Shown piece by piece: positions 26,821 through 35,562 of a stretch of 64,000 nucleotides of DNA. Position 1 is the first letter of the stretch, and each line of letters starts with the position of its first letter. A program made the position numbers and the translations under genes. This stretch comes from Anaerolineae bacterium (lineage in GTDB: Bacteria; Chloroflexota; Anaerolineae; Aggregatilineales; Aggregatilineaceae): positions 1-64,000 of the forward strand of contig JAFGHR010000038.1 in assembly GCA_016930015.1 (NCBI GenBank). Direction: 5' to 3'. The notes under the pieces were generated by a model. That model ran no database searches. It was given only the letters and a program-made list of their open reading frames with translations, and had not been told where the DNA came from.

Positions 26821-28080
26821 TTAGAACAGGTACCGGCAAATCTGTTCAGGAATATCACCCGAGTCACAATACTTGCGTGCCAGTTCAACAGCCTCAGAAT
26901 CGCTGAACAAAAACTGGACCAGCACATTACCCAGTCCTGACGCTTGCAAGAGTGACGGAAGCGAGAAAATGTAATTCAGAATGCTGTCTGGCAGCTCTGA
27001 AAGCAGCGCGAGCAGTTCCAGGTCATTGGCCGACAAGGGCCGCAGCGCCGACCAGGGGCAAGACGGCGTCAGGTCATTTTCTTGCCGGTCCAATCCCAGG
27101 TTCAGCGGCGGGCCGAGGCATACAATCGACGTGAAACCAGGCGGGATGATCAGGGCATCGGCGGTATCCGGGTTGATAATCGCCACCCCCCACAACACCG
27201 TAATCTTCATAGCGTCACCGGGTGGCAGCACCTGGAGAAGTATGGTTGAGCCAACGCGGATATCAACGTCATTGATCATGATATCGACCGGTGTATCTTT
27301 TGGCCCCTGAACCAGCAGCATCGAAGGCAGCGCCCGGGTGCAAGTTGGCGTGTCAAAGCTGTTCCTCAAATACGATTTCTGCATGGGGGTATAGGTGTTT
27401 TCGTCGATAACTGGCAGGCCGCTGGCATCGACTCCCGCGGCAAGCGTGTCCACGCCCACCCAGGCAGCATAGTTCTGCTGATCCGCATCCTTATAATGAA
27501 CGCGCAGCCAGACACCATCAGGGCTGACACCATCGGCCTCAAGTGCTGTACCAGCAGCAACAGTGCCCAACATATCAGAATTCATATCAGCCTTACGATA
27601 GACATTGGCCTGGCTTGCTGTTGTGACGGCCACTGTCTCGACAGGCAGCAGCGCTTCGGTGGGTTCAACCGCGTTCTCGATTTCAACGTCACCAATTCCG
27701 ATAAACATGACGTCGTCATCCTGGGCATTGTGGATGTTGGCCTTGACCTTCGTCACACTAACGCCCCACGTTGATTCCACCGGATCAACCGGTGAACCGG
27801 CCACAACCGCCAACTCCAGCAGGTCGGTGCGATAGCCTGCTTCCTCAAAGAAACCTTCCGGCTCCTCAATACCCTCAACAAGCATGCCTGTTACGTCGTC
27901 AAACCCCGCACATGCCGTGTTGCTTTCCATGTTGGCACAGTTCGTACCCAGATCAGATAACACACTAAGAATAAGTTGTGTGCAGGCATCAGTGCCGTCT
28001 TGTGCTTTTGCCGCTTGCGGCAGTGGCAGCACGGCAACCGCCACAAGCGCCACAATCAATACAAGGTGTCGGACACGCAT
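26821..28080 (-). CDS. Secreted SH3/FecR-like protein, divergent third paralogue
   Basis: A 419-residue exported protein. The start at 28080 is supported by GGAAGGAG upstream and by a signal peptide (MRVRH, then a hydrophobic run ending AAKAQ near residue 27). The N-terminal module matches the two proteins at 15-19 kb in its cysteine spacing (DACTQL, then NCANM, NTACAG, and WGVSVTKVKANI). An SH3-like segment (ANVYRKADMNSDMLGTVAAG) and a FecR-like strand region (about 265-330) follow. The C-terminus differs from the paralogues: it is helical and ends with two cysteines, without the 120-residue repeat. It stands alone before a strong palindrome. Function unknown. Confidence 0.75.
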   Translation of the reverse strand: MRVRHLVLIVALVAVAVLPLPQAAKAQDGTDACTQLILSVLSDLGTNCANMESNTACAGFDDVTGMLVEGIEEPEGFFEEAGYRTDLLELAVVAGSPVDPVESTWGVSVTKVKANIHNAQDDDVMFIGIGDVEIENAVEPTEALLPVETVAVTTASQANVYRKADMNSDMLGTVAAGTALEADGVSPDGVWLRVHYKDADQQNYAAWVGVDTLAAGVDASGLPVIDENTYTPMQKSYLRNSFDTPTCTRALPSMLLVQGPKDTPVDIMINDVDIRVGSTILLQVLPPGDAMKITVLWGVAIINPDTADALIIPPGFTSIVCLGPPLNLGLDRQENDLTPSCPWSALRPLSANDLELLALLSELPDSILNYIFSLPSLLQASGLGNVLVQFLFSDSEAVELARKYCDSGDIPEQICRYLF

Positions 28081-28589
28081 TCGATAACTCCTTCCCCCAT
28101 CTTCGCGCCAGAGAGTCAGCCCAATTACCCGGCATGAAGATTCATCTTGAAATGAATTTTCGAGACATGCTATTAAGCAGCTTAGATAATCATACACCAT
28201 TATGGCACTATCATACCACCAAACACCAGCTTGGGGAATTCGGCATTAACAGCATAAACCAGACGATGACAAGTTGCAACGGATGCTGACGCCCGATACA
28301 ATAATTGCCGACATGTACCTCTGGCTATTTTAACATTTGTGGTGAGTGCACGCGTATCAAAACTTAATTTACTACGGTCCAAAAAACGATCAAACAGATT
28401 ATTTAACAGTGGTACTGATTGTTAAAACTCAAACCGTGTTAAAGTATACGTTTTTTCCGGGTGTCTTTTTGATGAATTTTTTGTGAAATCGTCTAAAAAA
28501 CTTGTTCAACTCTAGGGGAACCTAATAGAGTGCAGCCTGGTGTAATGCAGGGTGCAACCCACATGTCGTATTAAGATGGGAACAAACCT
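28081..28589. other. Long upstream region of the exopolysaccharide BY-kinase gene
   Basis: About 500 bases, AT-richer than the surroundings. The right half has several T and A tracts (near 28451-28500) that could bend DNA, a weak promoter at 28422-28450, and a small GGGT-GCA-ACCC hairpin near 28550. No known riboswitch was recognised. Confidence 0.5.
28422..28450 (+). promoter_or_regulatory. Weak candidate promoter for the BY-kinase gene
   Basis: TTAAAA and TATACG are 17 bases apart, with a poly-T stretch immediately after. The long leader of about 130 bases to the start codon leaves room for further control. Confidence 0.3.
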
Positions 28590-30227
28590 ATGGAGCTTGT
28601 GGCATATATCCGCCTGGTCAGAAAATGGTTCTGGCTAATCTTCCTGGGCGCATTTCTGGCGGGTGGGACTGCGTTTTTATACCGCAGCGGGCAGGATGAT
28701 ATTTATCGTGCCAGGGTGACGATTGCGGTGGGCAGTTTCATCGAAGACCGTAACCCTAACACAAGCGAAATCAGAACAGGTGTTGAACTGGCCCAAACCT
28801 ACGCTGTGCTGGCCAAGACCTCGAATGTAATCGAGTCCGCGGTGGAAGCTGGCAATTTCCCGGTGTGGCCGCCTGTGAGCACCAACGTCATTGCGGATAC
28901 ATCGCTGTTGGTCATCACGGTGACGTACACCGACCCGGTCCTGGCCGCCGACATGGCGAACGAGGTTGCTCGCCAACTCATTCTCAACAGCCCCAGCAAC
29001 CTGACCGCAGAACAACAAAACCAGATCGATCTGGCAAACACTGAGATCGAGCGACTGAACCAGCAGCTTCAGCAATCCCGGTTACAGCTCCAAGACATCG
29101 ATGCTCAGCTAGAAGTAGCGACCGATATCAATGAAATGGAACGCCTGACAGAGCAGCGCAACATCATTGTGGGGCAGATCAACCAGGCGTCGGCCAACAT
29201 TGCCGAATTCACAGCGACCATAGCCGATCTTCAAAAACGTACAAACTCGCTTGATATTGTAGAAGAAGCGCGTATTCCGTCCCGGCCAACAGGCAGCAGT
29301 GTTTTTTCAACTACGGTGCTCGGTATTGCCGTTGGGATTTCGTTAGCGGTTGGCGTTGTGCTGCTGTTGGAATATCTGGACGATACGATCCGCACTACGG
29401 AAGAAGCAACGCAGACCCTTGCACTGCCCACGCTGGCCGCGATTACCCGTTTTGGCAAAACGCGTGACAACTACCCGCAGCGCCTGATCACGTATCACGA
29501 TCCGGGATCGCCCATTTCAGAAGAATACCGCACATTACGAACCAACTTGTTATTCTCCTCCAATGGCAGCACCTCCAGCGAATTCACCAAGGGTGTATAC
29601 GTTATCACCAGTCCCGGACCATCCGAGGGCAAGAGCGTCACCACGGCTAACCTGGCGGTTACCATGGCGATGGCCGGGTGGCGTGTGCTGTTGGTCGATA
29701 CCGACCTGCGACGACCGCGTGTCCACGAAGTCTTTAACCTGGATAACAGCATTGGCCTGTCAACGCTGCTTTCTGCCGAACCCAGCGAAACACCGGCAGA
29801 TAATTACGATTTGCCCCGTAACCTCAAAGAATGCCTTCAAGAAACGCAGATACCCGGCCTGCGCGTCATCACGAGCGGCTATATCCCACTGAATCCCACC
29901 GAGGTGTTGGGGTCGGTGTCGATGCAGCGCTGGTTCCAAGAATTCCGCGCGTCAAAAAACGTTGATATCATTCTTTTTGATACGCCGCCCTGCCTGGTGG
30001 TAGCCGATAGCTCGGTACTGGCGTCAGCGATCAAAGCCCCGGTGCTGCTGGTGATCGAAGCCGGGACCACCCGGCGCGGCGCGGCGCTACGAGCCAAAGA
30101 ACAGTTCAACCAACTGGGTATCGAAATGGTTGGCGTTGTGCTAAACTCGGTGAATCCTAAAGAGCGGGGAGGATACGGGTATGGCTACAGCTACTACTAT
30201 TACAGCGATTCGAATCCAAAGTCCTGA
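28590..30227 (+). CDS. Polysaccharide co-polymerase and tyrosine autokinase (Wzz-BY-kinase fusion)
   Basis: A 545-residue inner-membrane protein controlling exopolysaccharide chain assembly. Residues 1-110 are a Wzz domain with a first membrane helix at about 14-32. Residues about 150-215 form a coiled coil (EIERLNQQLQQSRLQLQDID). A second helix lies near 238-262. The cytoplasmic BY-kinase follows: Walker A SPGPSEGKS with K348, Walker A' LLVDTDLRRPR, and Walker B VDIILFDTPP. The C-terminal tail has a tyrosine cluster (YGYGYSYYYYSD), the autophosphorylation site of this family. Both halves in one chain is the proteobacterial-type arrangement. The DUF4012 gene follows after 111 bases. Confidence 0.95.
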   Translation: MELVAYIRLVRKWFWLIFLGAFLAGGTAFLYRSGQDDIYRARVTIAVGSFIEDRNPNTSEIRTGVELAQTYAVLAKTSNVIESAVEAGNFPVWPPVSTNVIADTSLLVITVTYTDPVLAADMANEVARQLILNSPSNLTAEQQNQIDLANTEIERLNQQLQQSRLQLQDIDAQLEVATDINEMERLTEQRNIIVGQINQASANIAEFTATIADLQKRTNSLDIVEEARIPSRPTGSSVFSTTVLGIAVGISLAVGVVLLLEYLDDTIRTTEEATQTLALPTLAAITRFGKTRDNYPQRLITYHDPGSPISEEYRTLRTNLLFSSNGSTSSEFTKGVYVITSPGPSEGKSVTTANLAVTMAMAGWRVLLVDTDLRRPRVHEVFNLDNSIGLSTLLSAEPSETPADNYDLPRNLKECLQETQIPGLRVITSGYIPLNPTEVLGSVSMQRWFQEFRASKNVDIILFDTPPCLVVADSSVLASAIKAPVLLVIEAGTTRRGAALRAKEQFNQLGIEMVGVVLNSVNPKERGGYGYGYSYYYYSDSNPKS

Positions 30228-30338
30228 CCAACCAACACGTGTCGCACGAATCACGTGATGCGACACCACAACCGCTCATCGCGCCAGACCTGACTTTGGG
30301 AACGCAACGCACCGCCTGCGTGACATTCCTCGATTTTT

Positions 30339-32393
30339 ATGTACAAAGATGCCAATATGACCAATGTCGAAACCGAAACCAGTTTTTTACCCGAAGCTAT
30401 ACACGCAAACGGGCCACATCGCCGCCGCCACCGACGGTCCCGGCGTTTTCGATGGTTCAGACGCCTGAAAAGACGTATCACCAAGCTCAACTGGCGCGTG
30501 ATGTTTATCATTCTGTTCACTGTCACCGCTATCGTAGTGATGAGCGGGTTGGTGCTGTCGATCAACGCCCGTAATGAAGTTAATGATTCGTGGGTCAGCC
30601 TCAGCCGGGTGCTGGATACAGTGAACAACAAACCCGGCACGGAGCTTACCCTGGCCGATTTCGAGCGGCTCCAGGCCAGTGTCAACGACCTGAATCGTAG
30701 TTTAGGCAAAGCTCGCGGCCAGACCTCGTTTTTGCGACCTCTGACTTTTTTGAGTGCCGATCTTGAGACACTGCTCCAAGCCCTGGATGCCACCCAGGAA
30801 TTGACTTTCGCGGCCAATGACACGCTCAGCGGTATCCAACCCGCCGTGTTTTTACTGACCGGAGGTGAGGAATCAGAAACGGTAGCGCCGCAGTTGTCAG
30901 CCGGAGAACGCATTGTCGAAAAACTGACGTTGGGCAGAGGCCGGTTCCTGACCGCAAACATACATCTGGCCAAAGCCAAAAACCTGATCGACAATTTTGA
31001 CCTGGCTAATATTTCACCTGATCTGCTGGGCACGATTGATGGCTTGTCCCAATATCATTCACGCCTGCAAGACATCAATGAAATGCTGTTGAACTCGCCG
31101 GACCTGCTCACATCAGCGCTGGGCTTGTCACAAACTCAAACCTATCTCATCCTGTCGCAAAACAGCGATGAACTCCGCCCCTCCGGCGGTTATGTCAGCA
31201 CCTATGGATGGATGACCGTTCGTAATGGCCGCATCGTTGACTACGATTACAGCCCGACCACGATAACCAGTCCCAATCCACCACCGGAATCGATGGCGGC
31301 TGACGTCGCAGTCCCCGAATGGTGGATTCAGTACGACCAACCCTTGTACGCGGCCTGGGATGGCAGTTGGTACGCCGATTTTCCGTCAACGGCACAAATG
31401 GCCGCCTGGTATTACGATGCAGGCGGTAATCCCCAATCGCCGGTTGATGGTGTGTTTTCCATTGACACGGTTGGCTTTGAGTACATCATGGAGGGGTTAG
31501 GCGGTGTTACCGTTCCGGAATATAACGAAACGATAACCTCCGACACGTTCCGGCAAGCCGTCTATCGTATTCGTGCCGAGGGTGAGGGCGAACTCCCACA
31601 CAAGCAGTTTATCGCCGCCCTGTACCGCCAGATTCTTGAGGATTGGCAGTCACTCGACCAGGATCGCAGCACCAATCTGCGCGGCGCCGTGCTGAAGGCG
31701 CTGCAAGAAAAACACATCATGGTCTATTTCACCGATGCCGAACTCAACCGTGCATTTGAAATCCTGGGATGGTTGGGCCAGCAAAAACCGGGCCTGGATC
31801 AAGATTACTTGATGGTGGCTGACGCCAATCTGGGCAACAAATCCAACCGGTCTGTACTGCGCCAGTTAACGTATGACGTGGAGATTATGCCCGACGGTTC
31901 ACTGCATAGTCGTACTTCGGTTGCCTTTGACTACTCTGCACGCGTGGCCGAGCAGGACCCGGCTGTCCACCCGGCACATTACAACGACATCAACTACAAC
32001 AACCGGATACAGGTATTCACACCCGCAGGCAGTATTCTAACCGGCTCAAAAAACCTGCGCTCGGACCCGGAAACCGTAAACAACGCCACGCATACCATTT
32101 TTACAGCGCTAACACATGTGAACTATAACGAAAGTGAACGGTTCCAGTTTTCGTACAATTCGCCAGTCCTGGTTGAACCCTTTGGACCTTACCGCCGGTA
32201 CAAGCTGATGATCCAGAAGCAGCCCGGCACGCTTAATGAGCCGATCAATGTCCAGGTCACACTCCCGGTTGGCACGTCAATTGTGAGTGTGAACCCTGAG
32301 CCTGCAACACGGTATCAGCTTGAGCAGCCCATTCTCGAATTTCGCCTCGATCTGTTAACTGACCAGGAAATCGAGATCATTTTTTCCAATTAA
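30339..32393 (+). CDS. DUF4012-domain membrane-anchored protein
   Basis: A 684-residue protein with a basic, Arg-rich N-terminus and one membrane helix at about 53-76. A large extracytoplasmic domain follows and contains the DUF4012 signature LILSQNSDELRPSGGYVSTY near residue 270. DUF4012 proteins are commonly found beside exopolysaccharide genes in Chloroflexota and Actinomycetota; their activity is unknown. The position after the BY-kinase supports a role in envelope polysaccharide. The start is uncertain: ATG at 30339 or at 30357, neither with a clear ribosome site. Confidence 0.85.
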   Translation: MYKDANMTNVETETSFLPEAIHANGPHRRRHRRSRRFRWFRRLKRRITKLNWRVMFIILFTVTAIVVMSGLVLSINARNEVNDSWVSLSRVLDTVNNKPGTELTLADFERLQASVNDLNRSLGKARGQTSFLRPLTFLSADLETLLQALDATQELTFAANDTLSGIQPAVFLLTGGEESETVAPQLSAGERIVEKLTLGRGRFLTANIHLAKAKNLIDNFDLANISPDLLGTIDGLSQYHSRLQDINEMLLNSPDLLTSALGLSQTQTYLILSQNSDELRPSGGYVSTYGWMTVRNGRIVDYDYSPTTITSPNPPPESMAADVAVPEWWIQYDQPLYAAWDGSWYADFPSTAQMAAWYYDAGGNPQSPVDGVFSIDTVGFEYIMEGLGGVTVPEYNETITSDTFRQAVYRIRAEGEGELPHKQFIAALYRQILEDWQSLDQDRSTNLRGAVLKALQEKHIMVYFTDAELNRAFEILGWLGQQKPGLDQDYLMVADANLGNKSNRSVLRQLTYDVEIMPDGSLHSRTSVAFDYSARVAEQDPAVHPAHYNDINYNNRIQVFTPAGSILTGSKNLRSDPETVNNATHTIFTALTHVNYNESERFQFSYNSPVLVEPFGPYRRYKLMIQKQPGTLNEPINVQVTLPVGTSIVSVNPEPATRYQLEQPILEFRLDLLTDQEIEIIFSN

Positions 32394-32728
32394 CCGTGTT
32401 CGCCAAACTTCGATTAAGGCATATCAGCGGATGCTCCGTTGGCATGCTTTTTTAGCTTCATAACCTGGCAGGCTAACAGTTAAGATTAGCCAAGCTGCCC
32501 CATTCGGGCATATACTGTTAATCACAAATAAGGCGACAAGCTGCCCTTTTTACAGGGAAGTGTCGTTTTGCTGCTCACCGCCAAAACCGGCAGCATCCTG
32601 TCAACCAACCTGGACAGATTGGTTTGGGACATGAGCAGACAGGCAGCTTGCGTGTCACATCGTGTATTCTCCCCATGCCACCGGCAGATATTCCGGTGTA
32701 ATCAGGGGTTTCCAACGCGAGGACTTCC
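32394..32728. other. Intergenic region after the DUF4012 gene
   Basis: It carries an imperfect terminator at 32534-32569 and, just before the next gene, a GAGG ribosome site. A short AACCAA/TTGGTT hairpin occurs near 32600-32625. No gene was recognised. Confidence 0.5.
32534..32569 (+). terminator. Imperfect terminator-like hairpin after the DUF4012 gene
   Basis: CGACA/TGTCG and CCCT/AGGG pair around an internal loop, followed by TTTT. Confidence 0.4.
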
Positions 32729-34057
32729 ATGAATCGGTTACTCGGACTTCGGCCAGGTGAAACCCGGTTGGTGCTCATTTTAGGCTTTGTGCTGATGGGC
32801 AATTCGCTGGCGCTGTCGATGGCCAACGTGGTTTCGGTCAGCGGGTTTCTAAGCGAAGTAGGTGTCAATGAAATCCTGATCGTGTGGATTGTCGATCTTG
32901 CGCTGGTTGTGCTGGCTACGGGCCTGCAATCACTGATCGTGGACCGCTTTGACCGCGTGGCGCTGCTGCGCTGGATGGCCATTGGGTTTGCGCTGGTTTA
33001 TGTCGGCCTGCGCACCATGTTTGTGCTGGATATTCCAAACTGGATCAACTATTCGGTCCTGTTCCTGCTGACCGAACAGCAGTACCTGTTTTTCCCGCTC
33101 ATCTTCTGGATTCTGGCCAATGACGTTTTTGATATGGCCCAGTCAAAACGCCTGTTTCCACTGTTAACCACTGGAAACTTTGTCGGGCAAATCCTGGGGT
33201 TGGGACTGGCTGCTTTTGCGCCGCGCTTTCTGGCACACTATGATCTGGCCTCTACCGAAATGCTGGCGTTTATTGCTGTCGTTTACCTGCTCGCCTTCAT
33301 CATCATTGATGAAGGACTGCGATCACTTGATGTCCGGCAAACCAAACATAAACCCGAAACCGTGCGCGAAGCCCTGACAGAGGGGTGGGGGTTTGTTCGC
33401 GAAGTGCCGTCGTTCCGCTACTTGATGATCGCCATCATGCTGCTGACGATCGCGTTTACCATCGTGGAGTTCCACTTTTTGTTTGTATCTGAGGATACCA
33501 TCGACAACGCGGACGACTTCCAGACCTTTTACAGCCTGTACAACATGGGCGCGACCCTGGCCGCCATCGTCATACAAACCCTGCTCACGCGCCGGATCAT
33601 TAACCGGATCACACTAAAAAACGCGTTTTTTATTTTCCCCGTTACCCTGGTGTGCGGCCTGAGTTGGCTTCTCGCCTGGCCGATGGGTATCATCAGCGCT
33701 CTGTTTGGTGTCGGCTTACCCCGCCTGGTGCGCGGTACCATCGGCGAAACAGCGCGTAAATCAATACAAGCCCTCGTGCCGCCGGAACGCCGGGGCCGGG
33801 TCAGCATGTTTATGGACAGTTACCTGTTTGCTGTAGGAGGTTTGATCGGTTCGGTGCTGGCCGGAGTCATCATTTTCTTAACCAAAGCGAACAACACCAT
33901 TCCCTATTATGCGTATCTCACCGTCGCACTGGTTAGCACCATAGTGGCGATCTGGTTTACATTCAGGATGCGTTCAGTCTATGACGCCAGTTTGCTCAAT
34001 TGGCGGCTGAAGCGGCGCCAACGCCGGGCGAATGTGCTGGACAAACTCAATTTCTAA
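32729..34057 (+). CDS. Npt1/Npt2-like (ADP/ATP translocase-type) membrane transporter
   Basis: A 442-residue protein with about 12 membrane helices. The segment FWILANDVFDMAQSKRLFPL followed by TTGNFVGQILG is characteristic of the Npt (COG3202-like) branch of the major facilitator fold, whose best-known members exchange nucleotides in plastids and intracellular parasites. Free-living bacteria carry distant relatives of unknown substrate, often fused or adjacent to HEAT or cyclic-nucleotide domains. GAGG lies 8 bases upstream of the ATG. The C-terminal tail is very basic (LKRRQRRANVL). It begins a closely spaced set of four rightward genes. Confidence 0.75.
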   Translation: MNRLLGLRPGETRLVLILGFVLMGNSLALSMANVVSVSGFLSEVGVNEILIVWIVDLALVVLATGLQSLIVDRFDRVALLRWMAIGFALVYVGLRTMFVLDIPNWINYSVLFLLTEQQYLFFPLIFWILANDVFDMAQSKRLFPLLTTGNFVGQILGLGLAAFAPRFLAHYDLASTEMLAFIAVVYLLAFIIIDEGLRSLDVRQTKHKPETVREALTEGWGFVREVPSFRYLMIAIMLLTIAFTIVEFHFLFVSEDTIDNADDFQTFYSLYNMGATLAAIVIQTLLTRRIINRITLKNAFFIFPVTLVCGLSWLLAWPMGIISALFGVGLPRLVRGTIGETARKSIQALVPPERRGRVSMFMDSYLFAVGGLIGSVLAGVIIFLTKANNTIPYYAYLTVALVSTIVAIWFTFRMRSVYDASLLNWRLKRRQRRANVLDKLNF

Positions 34058-34100
34058 CGTTATGTGGTATTGAATTCTGGATTCGGATGAGAAGGGGTAG

Positions 34101-34754
34101 ATGTTGGCTCAATCGTTAATGGTACAACCGGTACGGCAGAAAGAAGCACATTGTGGTCCCGCTGCAATCGAGATGTTGTTTTCACACCATAACCTGGCTA
34201 TTTCCCAGGAAACGATCGCACGTGCAGCGGGGATGGCTGACAGTATTGTTGATGCGGAGGGCATGCGCCTTGATGAACTTCGAGACGGTGTCCGGGCGCT
34301 GTTTCCCGATGGCGCTATGGTCCTGTTAGCCAAGTACCATTCCACTCTGGATGATATTGTGTGTCTGCTTGAGGAGTTCCGGCTCCCTGTTGGAATCGAA
34401 TGGCAGGGCCGGTTTCGCTATCCTGACAACAGCATAGGCGAGCGGGGGCATTACAGTGTCCTGACCGGCGTAGACCTGGCGCGTGGTGTACTGACCATCG
34501 CCGATCCTGAACCGAACAGCCTGTTAACCACTTCCGGCGAACTGGCGATCGATACATTTATACCGCGCTGGTGGGAAGTTGACAGCGTCCCCCAACCCGA
34601 CCTCAGCGGGAATGCCTATGTCATACAAATGGAGCGTCTTACGTTTGTCGTAACACCAGCCGAAACGGTACAATCACTGCAACAGGTGGGCTTTGCACCT
34701 GCTTCATTATCGCTGGCGTGGAAATATTGTACGCCGCTAGAAGCCATCCCATGA
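34101..34754 (+). CDS. C39-like papain-fold peptidase domain protein
   Basis: A 217-residue protein resembling the peptidase_C39_2 group. The expected catalytic cysteine is in QKEAHCGPAAIEML (C18, with an upstream Gln for the oxyanion hole), the histidine in GERGHYSVLTG near residue 117, and an acidic partner in IADPEPN. No signal peptide or ABC-transporter domain is present, so it is a cytosolic stand-alone protease or amidase-like domain. Its stop overlaps the start of the next gene by ATGA, indicating tight coupling to the GNAT-like protein. Confidence 0.65.
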   Translation: MLAQSLMVQPVRQKEAHCGPAAIEMLFSHHNLAISQETIARAAGMADSIVDAEGMRLDELRDGVRALFPDGAMVLLAKYHSTLDDIVCLLEEFRLPVGIEWQGRFRYPDNSIGERGHYSVLTGVDLARGVLTIADPEPNSLLTTSGELAIDTFIPRWWEVDSVPQPDLSGNAYVIQMERLTFVVTPAETVQSLQQVGFAPASLSLAWKYCTPLEAIP

Positions 34755-35545
34755 CGATCAAGATAAGAAGCTGTGATAGACTGGTAAGTACACGTGATAA
34801 CCCCCTGAGGGAGGGGATGGTTATGATCCCGGTTGACAAGCCCGGTCCTGATTTAACCATTTCGGAAGTTTTGGGAGGCAATCAAGACGACCTGGACGAT
34901 TTGTTATCGATCCATCAGGAATTATTCCCGCAATATCTGTACTACCAGCCGTTTATGCGTGAGCGCGCCACAAAACCACCCGGCGCCGATCCCAGATTTG
35001 TCGAACACTGGTGGCTGTTACGCGTCGATGGGCAAGCCGCCGCTATCCGGTTTTTTAAGTACATTCCCGCTCGCGACTGTGGTTTTGCGCTGGCGATTGG
35101 TGTTCTTCCAGCGTTTCGCGCGCTGACCTTTGGACGCTACCTTCGTTTTTCTCATGCCATTCTGATCGGCAGCATGAACCAGCTAAAGGCCGATGCCCAG
35201 GCCGCCGGGCGCCCGATGCCGGTTGGCATGGGCACCGAGATCGAGCATTATTTGCTGTGGCGTTATTATACTGAGTATGGTTATGTCAAGCTGCCGGTGG
35301 ATTACCGGGAACCTTCGTTTTCGCAGGAAGCGGAAGTGTATATCGAACAAAACGACAAAAAAGAACTCCAGTTTCGCCAAATCGAGTTGGGCATCTTGCC
35401 GTGTAACCATGCCCATTTTAATCCAAACGACAGCGAGATGCTCAAAAATGTGATCTTCGCCCTGCTGGTTGATCACTACGAATTACCGGAAGATCATTGG
35501 GTCATACGTCACGCGCTGAAATCACGATCGGCAGCGTTGACATAA
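34751..35545 (+). CDS. GNAT-like acyltransferase-fold protein
   Basis: A 264-residue protein with a GNAT-like pattern: a beta strand with AAAIRFFKYI, then GFALAIGVLPAFRALTFGRYL at the acetyl-CoA loop position, then YYTEYGYVKLPVDY in the usual terminal strand. It lacks a perfect Q/RxxGxG/A motif, so activity is uncertain. The ATG at 34751 overlaps the upstream stop. An alternative start at 34823 has a much better ribosome site (GGGAGGGG) and would remove 24 residues. Its tight coupling to the C39-like gene suggests the two act on the same substrate, possibly a peptide. Confidence 0.55.
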   Translation: MTIKIRSCDRLVSTRDNPLREGMVMIPVDKPGPDLTISEVLGGNQDDLDDLLSIHQELFPQYLYYQPFMRERATKPPGADPRFVEHWWLLRVDGQAAAIRFFKYIPARDCGFALAIGVLPAFRALTFGRYLRFSHAILIGSMNQLKADAQAAGRPMPVGMGTEIEHYLLWRYYTEYGYVKLPVDYREPSFSQEAEVYIEQNDKKELQFRQIELGILPCNHAHFNPNDSEMLKNVIFALLVDHYELPEDHWVIRHALKSRSAALT

Positions 35546-35562
35546 CTGAGGGAAGAGGAAAA

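Noticed and set aside
28500..28589. Riboswitch in the leader of the BY-kinase gene
   Set aside because: A small hairpin is present, but no conserved core of a cyclic-di-GMP or other known riboswitch could be matched.
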